Notes under the pieces: model-generated | What the model was told of the DNA's origin: nothing | What the model saw: only the letters and a program-made list of their open reading frames with translations | Databases searched by the model: none | Origin: Lophius americanus | Lineage: Eukaryota; Chordata; Actinopteri; Lophiiformes; Lophiidae | DNA length: 64,000 nucleotides | Reading direction: 5' to 3' | Assembly (NCBI GenBank): GCA_037951165.1 | Contig: JBBDHG010000134.1 | Coordinates: forward strand, 1,913,501 to 1,977,500 | Shown here: piece after piece, positions 17,652-29,893 of the stretch | Numbering within the stretch: position 1 is the first letter of the stretch | How the letters are laid out: each line of letters starts with the position of its first letter | Translations under genes and position numbers: made by a program

Positions 17652-20600
17652 CTACAGGAGGGAGACAGAGGAGAGTGGAGAAACATTTCAGTCAGGGTTA
17701 TCCATCACACGTGTCAACCTCATTTCATTGCACACCATATGAGACTTAATCACTTTATTTTAAACAATGCAGTTTGGATATGTCCTTCAGTCAAAGAATC
17801 ATGAAAATATCTGAAATGCTCAATGTGACTATTTCCAAGTAATGTCAAAAATATTTTTTCCTTTGATGAAGAATAAGTTAAATATACCTGAAATGAAGGT
17901 ACTTTTGATGGAAGAAAATACTCATTTCTGGGCTGTTTATTCGGAGACAGAACACTTACTAATAATAGTCAAATACAGTTCAAAATGAGATATCCCATCT
18001 AATTTCAAGACCTAGTTTATATAAGTATGTAACTCCTCACTCCTTAATATCAAAACTTATTTCAAGAAATCTTACCAAGTGAATTTACACTTCTACTATT
18101 GTTTGATTACTTTTATTTACTACACGCTAAAGCTAATAGATGCAGTCCATGTAGATGATGAGATCTGAGAAAAGTAGATCGACATATAAAAAATATATAT
18201 ACATATAACAAAAACCAGAATCCTGATTTGGACCTTCAGGAGTGCAAAATAAACCCTTTATGCTTTGACAACATGGGCAGCCTTAGTATTTTTGCAGAAA
18301 TTGATAGAATTTCCGTAGCAGCTCTGAAATGCAAAGTAAGTTATATATGTTCGGGATGGAGCTCACCTTTTGGGGAGTGGGACAGGGCGCACAGGTGTCA
18401 CTGGCGGGCCACAAACAGCAGAGGGCCCCTGAACGCCACTGCGGCCCTGCACTACAGAGGGACTTCGAACCAAACGAGAGTTCCTTGGGTCTGCAGGAAG
18501 AGGTTTCTTAGGAGGACTGGGTTTCCCCAACTCCTGGCAAAGAATAGGATACACAATTAATAAAGTCTCCACCAGGAGGCACTCACAGCAAGACGCTCAG
18601 AACTCAGACCTGCTCATCCCTCCTCCCTGCTCATGATGAGAGGGGCTGTCATGTGGTTCTAATCTTTAGAGAGCTGAGATCATGATAAAGGCCCGCTGCG
18701 TAGCCCCCCATCTGGACTCCATTCACTCTCCCAGTCCCTTCAAACATCAGAGAGGACTGAGCCAAACAACCAAACATCAGGCCTCACTCACCCATGAAAT
18801 TCAAAACATAATTCCTTTGTTAAAGTCAGATTTCATATAATTCTGTGTTTTCATTAAAAACCTGCATGCTGGATGAGGCAGGATTCTACTCTGCACCCTG
18901 TATTTGCCAACAAACACAGCCATGCCACGGAGCCTACTCCAGCTCCATCCAACAATATTAGAGGAGTATCAAATTGTTGTAGAAATCAAATGCAGGAAAA
19001 TGAAAAGACCATGTCTGAGGAGGAGAGTGAAAGATAGCGCACCTTCAGCTTCAGAAGAACTAAACCCGTGTATCCCTGAAAACCTGCTGGAGTAGCCCTC
19101 CCGTCATATACAGCCTCCAAGACACCAGCTGAGAGCTTTCACTGTCAGAATTAAAAAGGAGTTTGTCAAAGTGTCCGGGCTGCCAAACAGCTGCTAAAGA
19201 TTCGGCCGTTCAGACTGCTGCCAAAAGGCGTCACTGTCAGTTTCACTCTTTTGACATTAATGGAAACAGCTGGTGGGGAAAAGGCTCGTCCTGAAGACGA
19301 CACGCCGCTATGGGCACCGGCCTCGCCTGTTGGCACCTGACAGGTGCATGACAACCAGAACCTCCACAAAAACCGAACGCTGCAATACTTTTTAGCTCCA
19401 GATATGATTTTTGAATAAACTCGCCATCCTCGCCATCATATTTCGGATGTTCCCCTCCACAGCAACACTCTCCAGCTCATCCTTGGGACTCCTGAGCCGT
19501 TCCCAGACCAAATGAGATATAGAGTCCCCTCAATAAGTTCTGGGTCTACGTGCAAGGAAAACCTTCAGAGGGATGCGTTCTGATCAGATGCCAGAACCAC
19601 TGGCTCCTTTCGACACAATGCAGCAGCGGTTCCATTTACAGCTCCGCTCTACTCCGAGACAAAAATCTGTCTTTTATTATGGAAATTGGAAATATAAAAT
19701 TTGTTCGCTTTTTAGTACAAGGTTAAAACCAATTGCTTGTGAAGTCCAGTAGATGGTGATATAGAGACTTCTTTCTAGTGAGGCCAGCAAAGGTCAGTGT
19801 GTGGGAGGAAGTTGATGCACTAGAGAGTGTAACGTCTTAGACAAATCTAACATTGCGCACACTGAAAAAATAGCTTAAACTAGGTAGAAGCCCAATTACA
19901 GAGAGAGAAGAGGATTTCTTATCAAGCAAGCGATGAATACGATGGTACGGCGCCCCTGAAGTCCCTTGACAAAATAACTTGTGCACACAAGATAATTTCC
20001 TGTACCTAAGAGTGTCTGGATGGAAAAAGTCACCATATAACATATAATGGACTAAACAGGGCTTACAAAGATTTACTTTCTCTTCTAAATGTCAGACAAT
20101 TTCTTTAAGAAACACACTTAGGAGGACGGAGCAATTTCCTCATCCCGTAACCGTTACACGATGCCGACAAATCTTCCGTCGGCTTTGGTCCTTCAAATAA
20201 GAGCACTTAAAATACACTACGTAGCAACAGGAAACATATGCATTTGCTTTTGCCCTAACCAGAAACAATGGGTTACAGAATCATGTCCTAGGGGCTTTTG
20301 TTCGTACGTATGGGATCGTCATCATCAGGAAGAATTGACTGCGCATACTGATGGACAACAGGCATGCAGCTTAAACGCTCCTTTGTAATGCTGAATTTAT
20401 CTTCTGGACACGAAATAGTATTTTTTTTCCTCAAGGGACTTCAGGGTACCGATATGGCGCATCGGAGGATACTACAACCATGAGGGTTCACATCACATGC
20501 CACCACCCAGTGACAGTGTTAGCCAAGAGAGCAAAGCTAGCTTTATATTAGCACAACAAAGACTGGGGACACTTATCTTGACAAAGCTACGCCCTGATTT

Positions 20601-23600
20601 AGAGCGAGCTGAGAAAATAACATAGTCCATCTCCTACTTTCTGTCCCTGAACCACGACCATCACAATATGTTGGGAAACGACGAATTTCGTTGTAATGGA
20701 ACCAAGGAATGTGACTCAGATATCAGGGTCAGGGCCGTGTCTGAGTGACAGAAGTGTAAAGTTTAAGATAACGCGAGTACAGTGGAGAGGGTTGGACTAG
20801 CTCGCACGGACGCCAGGATTGGTGGGTTCATATAAGACTTGAGGAGCTCACCATCTCACTAAGGACCAGAGAATTCCGTCACACGTTCTCCTAACTAGTA
20901 AAGTGTACATACAGCACATTTAGAAACAGCCTCAGTGCTTTACAAGGATACATAGAATCAACAAGCGATAAATATGATGTAAGATTGACAATAAAACATC
21001 ACTGAATAAAACAAAGATAAAATAATCTTAAAAAAACCCAATAAACTAGAGTCTTAATATCAAATTTCCCCGGTACTGAAGGGTCCGCATGGCTTTCCTG
21101 GTCTAGTCCAGTCCGCCAGGTGAAGAGAAGGTCAGTATGTCTGCTTGGAGATCCAGTTCAAACCAAATAAATGTGACTGAAGTGATTTATTATTCATTGT
21201 ATGAAACAGATATTGACATAGTTTTTCCTTTGGGGACAGAATTTGCAGTTGAATAAAGGCAATAAATCCCAATATATGTTATTACAACACAGCATATCGC
21301 AAAGTCTTTAAAATCATAATAATATATCATATGGTGATCTAAGTATCATGATAATATTAATTTACGGGTCCTTTGGTTATACCCACATCTAATAGAACAG
21401 CCCACCTGCCACTCCTCATTAATCTCGGAGGGGAGTAGAATGTCAATATGTGTTTAACACACCTCTAATTATCTTGCTCCCCCGAGACATCATTTCACTG
21501 CTGCCCCCAGAGGCCGGACCCCGACATAAATCACTTCATTCTTGGCCCGTTTCAGCTGTGGATTTTTATTTGCACATTATTTGTTCCTTTTCGTCTTTCT
21601 TTGAGCGCTGCAACTAATTTTAATTAGTGTGTCACCTCTTAATTTCCTCATCAATGAAAGTCAATAAAGACAGTGTGGATTATACTTGTGTCTCCTGCCT
21701 CAACAGTTTATTGACCGTCATTAACCAATCGACTCCTTCCCCCGTCCAAAACCTCCGACTGTCTCCTTATCACTTTGTCCTTCGTCGTCTCCTTCTCTCT
21801 TTCTATGCGGGTCTTTCCCCTCAGGCCCCGTTGACATGGCAACCATTCATGTTGACTCTTCTGCACGTGGAGCGATTACATGCAAAATGAATGCAGAGAC
21901 ACGAGCAGATGCTAATTCATGCGGGGTTATGCTGAACGATATGAATGAAGCGATTTATGCGTCGTTTCTCTGAAGTTGAACACTTTCAACTCTGAGAAAT
22001 GTACATGTGACACATCTGGACGTCAGGAGGACATTGATGTGGAGGAGGACGAGGAGGAGGAGGAGGTGTTTAGCAGGAGTGTTGATAATGTTGTGAACTC
22101 AGACACGGGTTAGGTGTTCGTGAAAATGCATTGATTTATAAATTAACATGGTAATTCCGGGCAATGTTTTTTCTTAAGTGAACGCATCATGCTTCGGTAT
22201 TATTCAAAGTTTCCGCATGTGTTGTGGTTTTTTCTTCTTGTTTTTATAGCTGGGGAGAATTATGAAGGATTTTCCATTAAAGTCTTGCATCGGAGGTTTG
22301 CAAAAATCGACAATAATTTTCACAACAGGTGGGTGATTCAAGAAGCGGGTTTAGCGGAAATCTGAGTTGGTTAAGCCTGACTTGAGGAAATCTCAGGGTT
22401 TTCTGATCCAGAGAGCGGGATAAGTTGAGCTCTGACTCAGTTACTGCGGTAACTCATTCTGTGAACCTAACCTGCTCGCTGGCAGGTTTACTTCAAGGAA
22501 ACCCGAGGTTGCTCCAGACTCCTCCCCCACCCCCTGAACCATGAAGCAAAGCTGTCAGAGGTGATGTGTTGGTCCATCATTTGTCACGTTAATAGAACGA
22601 GGGCAGGAGAGGACTGACAGAACCAGATTGCACCTGCTTTTTTCCCACGATTTTTCTGAATGACATTCTCAAACCGTTGACCTCAAGCACCGTAAACATC
22701 TCTCACATGCCAGCAAAGTCTTTGCGTGGCTTTCTGTTTTGTTATTTTTAAATTGGAAGCTTCATCTACAAGATCGGTCGAATATTTTTTATTAAAGCTT
22801 CTGAAAAGAGTGACTGATATTATAAATACGCTTAAAATCAAGGCGAGATATTCACTACATCAGTCCCCGCTGACGTCACCTAACCCCCGTCCGGTTCTGG
22901 GTAACCGGCAGCTAATGGATAGTTAAACTGTTAATCAAGGCGAGATATTCACTACATCAGTCCCCGCTGACGTCACCTAACCCCCTCCGGCTCTGGGTAA
23001 CCGGCAGCTAATGGATCGTTAAACTGTTCTTGCGTGATACCAATATATTTCTTTATTCTTCTGGTGTATTTGCGTCTCACACAAATGACTATACCGTGAG
23101 TCAAAGAGTTTCTGAGTACTTAAGAGGTTGTTTGGTTTGGATGTTATTTCTTATGGTCAATCACAGATTACTCACATATACTGTGGTATTAGATACAATT
23201 TAACAAAACTCAAAATGAATTATGCAATGTCTTCCCTATCCATAGACGCCAAGGTTATGTAGAAGAACCTGATAGTTGTGGCCCAATAACAAGCTGGTTT
23301 TGAGTATTTAACTCTCAAACTAAAGGCCAAACTGTCACAAAAGGTTATTATTTTATGCAAAAAAGCCTTTTGTCATGTAAATGTCATGCAAACCCTCACT
23401 TTTCCACCAGTCAACCAGATTAAAAACAAATAATGACTCTTTGAGCGTCACAGAAAGCTCAAGATTTCTCTTCCCCGCCTCCTCTTTCACACTCTGTGAT
23501 GCCTGTACCGCAAGCAGATTTACCACTATGTGATATCTGGATGTACTTTCCGCCTCCAGCCGTTGTTTCATCCTTTCTCTTTTCCAGACTCTGCACGTCT

Positions 23601-26600
23601 GGCTCCACTTTTATTATTTATGTGGCGGTTTGTCTTGTAGGACTGAAGCCTCGCTTGGATGACGCTAGCTCCCGGGTTAACCTCGTTATTTTATGAGAAT
23701 GTGCATAACTGTCAACATGCATGTGCTATATAAAACACAAAAGAAGCATGAAAACGGTCCCTCTGAAGGTGCGATGAACAACAGAAAGTCTCTTGTTGGT
23801 TATTATGGGCCGTAATCGTGAGTAAAAGCTCCCCAGACCCCGATGAGAAATTGCAGCGAGTAACTTCATCAAATAAAATTGTTTCCAACTGCGGGAACAA
23901 GGAATTCACTCACCATGACCATCCTGCAGGAGTTATGGCGTGGCGGGCCGCGAAACGACGCCCCCCTCGGTGGGACATGGATGTGAGGTGGAGGCACTGG
24001 GGCTCTTGGCTGCATGGGGCCGTTGGAGAGGGATAGGGTGAGAGACAGGGGGACAGGGTGGCTGAGGTGAACTGGGGGGCACTGAGGCAGTCTGCGTAGG
24101 TTGTGCGAGGGGTAGGGGGCTTGGGGGAGCACAACCTCTGGTCCTCGATGAGGGGGCTGCAGAGAGATGAAAGACACAACCAGAAGAGTCAGTGAGGAGA
24201 GAGGCTGTCTGCTTCCCATCAGAAACAGTCGTGTTAACCCCCAAGTGCTCCTCGACTGTTCTCTCAGACGCTGTCAGAGATGTGTAAATCAAACGCTCAT
24301 GAGTCCCCTGCTCCTTTTCAGGTGAACTTTGAAAGGAAAAGATGGACGCGTGAGCACACGCCTGGACACATCCAGCGGCGGACACAGCTTTAGGGCCCAC
24401 ACACACTCCCAGTGAGAAAGACATTAAAGGAATAATTCACCCAAAAATGAAAACGCCAGACATTATCCACTCATCCCTGAGAAGTGGGGGTAGATAGTGG
24501 CTTTAGCTTAGGAGGTGGAGTAGCTGTCCCCCAATAAGATTGGCGGTTCGTTCTCAGCACTGCCCCTTAGGCCTAAATGTCATGGGGTCCCTGAAAACCT
24601 TGACCTTTAACCTTAACCTTTAACCTTTAAACCTTTATTGGTCCCACAATGGTGAAATTGCAGGGTTACAGCAGCAGAGCATGTTACAGACTACAGAATT
24701 ACAAAAACAAAAGATCCTGTGCCCCAATCTGCTTTCTGGGCGGACACAGGTGCTGTCCATTGTTTCACAGGGATGTAGAGAATTAATATCAAAATGTTGT
24801 TATCTACGTATGTAAGTAATGTGTATAAAAAAAGTGATAATAAAAGGTAAATATTATTATTATTATGGTCGGATCATGCCTGAAAACTTGTGAAAAAAAA
24901 AAGAAAGAAGAACTCTGCAGTGGCATCCGCCCTGGTAAATATTTTTAATATTTTATTGGTCACGCCAGAGGGTGTGGTAAAATTGCTCTGCACTGGCCAC
25001 TAGAATTTTTGAATGAAGTAGCCTGGAGCCCATGCCACTTAGAAGTATGAAATTTGGTACAGGTTTATCATCAGGGCCGACCATAAAGTCTCTTGTTGCA
25101 ACGACGTATACCTAAACAGGAAGTTGTTCCTTTTTTTTAATAATATTACCATTAATATTATCTAACCCGTTTTTCGAATAATTGGGCTTCTGGAGACTTT
25201 GATAGAGCCAGAGGACCCTGAATGGGGGCATTACCTCAGAAGGCTGGTGGAATTAAGGACGTTGTTGAAAGAGGTTTTGTAGAGATTACAATGAAATATT
25301 GGATTGTGGGCAGGGAAATTGAGGATTGACTGCCTAAAATCATGCTCTCATTTCCCCAGTGGAGGCATTATTACAGGTCCATTTCTGTCACGGCATCAGA
25401 GGTAGTAAAAGAGGCAAATCATGTATCTGTATTAATGCAAGGCAGTAATGCAGAATGGGAGGGTGACTTACAAACAACGTCTTATGTGTGGTGGACTTGT
25501 AAAAAACCTAGTAGCAGTAGCAAATGAAAGAAAAATTTTCGGAAAATGTCTTCAGATTGTGGAGAAAATGTGAGGTACCTTCCGAGCAGATGAGATCGAC
25601 GGCATCTAACCTGTGGGGAAAAGAAGCGCTGTATGGTGGTTATCTCCCTAGATGCCAACACTACTGTATCATACTTACATAAATAATGTAAAATAGCCAG
25701 CTTACTACACAAAAGCATGGGACTAAGGGGTCTCGGTTGCAGCACTGAACTATCTCTCTGTACCGTAAGAATCATTGCTGTGAAGTTGCAGATACGTTTT
25801 GTGGACAAACCTCGTCCAACTTTCCAATGGTATAGAGGTGTGTAGATAATAAATCCTCTTTTTTGGGTGAACTGTTTTTCTAAGTAAGCCTGCCTCGAAT
25901 GGAGAACTAGCCAGATGTGCACAGCTCAAAAGTACACAATGTAAGAACGGCGCACACACAAACTCTCATGCAGGGCTTTAACACAGCTCCTGAAAAGTGG
26001 GAAATGACCTCACCTGCACTGTGCTTACATCAAACAGCCTCCCATCCTTTCCCCTCTTACCGCAGAGGCCAAATGAAAACCACTTGCTGCTAACTGGAAA
26101 CACCGATCTCATGCTAATGCATAGCAGGTCGCCTCAATCGTGCGCCACCATGCAGCACAAATGTCAATTCTGTCACAGCACCCCTTCCTACAGCTTTCCG
26201 CCACCTAATCGATCACTTTACAAAGCATGGCGGCGCACAAATGAGCGATTCAGTCGCCTGTTGATGCACACGCTCAAGTCATTACGGCCGCTCCGACTCG
26301 CAATTATCTGCAGCAGGATGACTTTCCTGCATATTTTGAATGTGGGAAACACGTGGGTAAATCAGATTCTATTGTCAATGCAGGGAAACGTCTTGTGGAC
26401 ACAATAGTACAACCCCACCCGCGGCTCGTCCACATAGTAGGGGGTGTTTTAATTGGATTTTAATGGACTGCCATATGTGTGAAAACAGCCCGTCAATCTT
26501 GCTGAGAATGATTTGTGAAGAATAATATATAAGAGGTGATTTTCTGTAGAAGTGAAGTCAATTTGCATAAGATGTGAAGAGATGTAGTGACCTTGAAGAT

Positions 26601-29600
26601 GGCAGCGCTGTGTGGCAAAGGCGGGGCGAGGCGAGAAGGCGACGAGCCGACAGATGGAGGCTGGTTAGGAGTGGAGGGTCTGCTGATTGCAGTGCTTACA
26701 GATCTGCAATTGAAAGGAGAAATTATGTACCCCTTGATGATTTTTCTAAATGATTTCATTAGAACGCTGTAATAGAAAAAGCACCTGAGCTTCTCAATCG
26801 GGTTCTTTTTACTGGTGAAGAGGAGCCCCACTAGAGCTTTTCTCTTGATGCAGATGATCAGGCCGGCTCCCAGGACAGTGAGGAAAGCCACCAGGATGCC
26901 AACTGTCAGATTCCTGTTGTCTGCTCAGAGGCACACATGGAAACGATATGTAGTGGGATTGCAATGGTAACACTATGTTCTGTTAGCATTTCTGAAGCCT
27001 CCACTTTTAATGTTTTCAATGCAATGTTTCAATTCTCTATGGTTTCCTGCAGAGGAAAAGGACCATTTTAGGCCTCCGAAAATTCACATTGTTCCTGAGC
27101 ATGGCTCATTGATATATCACTGTTGAAAAGCTCTCACATTCCATGCCCCAAACCTCTGACCCATGTAACAGTAAATCAACCTTTTGATGTAGTTGAGTTG
27201 TAGATTCTGCAGACGTACCTGCTAGTCTGATGGGGCCGCTCTCCACGCTCCCACCAAAACCCGTCTTGTCGCAGAACGGAGGCGCCCAATGCGCCTCGCA
27301 GTGGCAGTTCTTGTTATTATTGCACACCTGCAACGTGAATAAAAACATGACATGACATCATGTCAGGATGATATTAATAATAATAATAATAATAATAATA
27401 CATTTATTCCCAGAATCATCCTGAGATGACACGTCCAACTAAATAATTATAATTTTCCTGGCCGTTCACCAATCACTGATTTATATAGTCCCTCTGGTCA
27501 ACGATTTTGGCTGACTCCGATGATTTTTCTTTCATGTTTTAAAGCCAAAATGAGAAGTTTATTTTAAGTGCACTTCTTTTGAAGGATTACGGTGGAATAC
27601 AGGCTGTGTGTGTGTTTTGACCTGTTGAATTAATTTACCCTCCGTTCTCCCCATGGTGCGTTTCTTAAATTAATTTTATGACATTTTGAGGTGAAACTAA
27701 AACTTTGTAAGCCTCATTCAGTCCTCTGCACTATATTTAGCTTTAGCTTTTATTGTCCTTGCTGGTGTTACAAATTGCAAGTGTTTTCTACATTATTTGC
27801 GTGATGTGTGGAGCCATATTAGCTCGTGTGTGCGTGTACGGCACATGCCTGAGGCTGCTCTGGCGATTGCCAATTAGATCAAATTAGGCCTCCCGCTCGA
27901 TCGGTGCACCTCTAATTATAAGACAAAAAAATGCATCAGTATTCAAGATTAACTCTATTGTCAGTCAGACTATCCGCCATACAGGTAGAGAAGGAAATAA
28001 CGTTGCGTTTGGCTCCATACACAAAATAAAGAAAACCCTAAAGTAAACAGGCAATGAAAGTAATAGACAAATAAAAATAGAAAAATACTGAGTGTAAACA
28101 AGCATATATTAAATTGCATATACTATGAGATAAAATTGCACTTGTTGGTTTTTAATTTCTTAGTTTATTTATTTAGTGCACACTGCAATAAAGGAGTTTT
28201 ATCAAAGTAAAAAAGTTTGACTTCTTGAATTTCTTTGTCTGGTTTTAAGGGCCGTTACCATCTTACAGGGGGACTTTTGATACCTTGATGACTTAAGGTC
28301 AATCATCATGGCAGATAAATTCCTAATATGGCTATTTTTACAGAATATGACATGTCGTCCATTCCTTTGCCGAGACTAAAATAGTGAATAATGTTGTGTA
28401 CGTATGCTACAGAGAAGATGATCCCATAGTCTTTCTATGGAGAAATCAAAATACTAAAAAGGCACAACTGCTTACCATGATTAATGTGCACCAACCAGCC
28501 ATAACATTATTCCTCATACTGCCTAGGTCCATATTTTGCCACTAGAACAGCTCTGTGATGCACGGTGTGTACTGACACCTTTATATTTAGAAACAGCATG
28601 ACGTTTTTCATCCCTCTGTGCTACAGTAGCTCCTCTGTGGGATCAGACCACCCGGAGTTCACAAACCCTGTAGTGCATCATTAGATGGGGTCGGACACTT
28701 TTCTTCACTCTGATTGAAATAATTCCCATTAAGATTTCAGATTAACTGTTTACATCACTGGTGATCTAATACGACATCTAAAACGCTTTTAATTGGTACA
28801 GCTGTGTGACGAGCGCAAATGCGACCATTATATGATGTTTTTTATCATAGGCTGGGTGTCCATCATGTGATCAGGGCAGCTTTTGCTGTTATTGAGATGT
28901 TTTTACTGAAGCAACAGCCTGATAATAATGCAGACCCACTGGAAGCAAGATTGAGGGAAGGAAAAGGTGATGTCAAGAAAGCCTTATTGGTAGCTCAGAA
29001 CGGTACCAACGTTTCATCATCATGTTACCTGACACTAAGTTCCTAGGTAGGCCATGTTGTGTGGAAGACTCATCAACAACCTAAGTTATGCTAAAAGCAG
29101 AAACTCTTCTCTACACGATTATTCTTGAGAACCCAGATCCACGCCGTGGTCACAGACATTCACCAGAAGTCTTCAATCAGATTCTTCATTGAGTAAAAAG
29201 GGATGATAGTAGTTGTGGGATTTATCATCTGAATTAGCATCTTTCAAAGTTTTCAAGCGTTTTTTTTTAATTTGCTCACCACTACGGTCTGTCATAACTC
29301 CTGACCTCGATTCTTCTTGGACGTGTTTGTAGAATTTATTTGGTTGTGAGTTGCAACGGCAGGCATGTGCAAACCATAAAGCTTTCCGGTCCAACGTTTA
29401 CACGCTGCGGCTGTCCTTTTTATTCAGAATTTGTTGTTTATATAGAGTATTTTCATTCTGGTTTGGCTTTTAAACAGATTCTAATCGGATTAAAACAGTC
29501 AATGTAAACCCAATAATTGAGGCTTGGCCCACAAGTGATGCAGCTTTGGAGATGCATCACAAATAGTGATGTTCCTCCAGCCATAATTTGGTCCTTTTCA

Positions 29601-29860
29601 AGCCACCAGATCCTTACATTTGCCAATTTTTCTGCCTCTGTGCCTCTTATTTGAGGAAACTCACTAATTGCCTGATATATCCCACCCACTGACAGGCGCC
29701 ATGGTATCGAAGCAACCAACGTTATTCTAACTTCACCAGTCGGTGGTGATAATGTTACTGCCGATTGGTGTATGAGGAAACTCGCATGTATAGTTTTCAT
29801 GCAAACAAAATAACAAAAGGAACTATATTTAGCTCCTCTGTTTTTAAGATGGGTGGGGAT

Positions 29861-29893
<33 letters not shown>

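Noticed and set aside
23910..24424. Proline-rich minus frames of 89 and 163 residues overlapping adam12 exon 12
   Set aside because: They are alternative frames of the GC-rich tail exon. Only the frame joined in phase to exons 11 and 13 makes ADAM12-like sequence.
25482..25922. 146-residue minus frame
   Set aside because: Composition and content show no recognisable protein; no splice or homology support.
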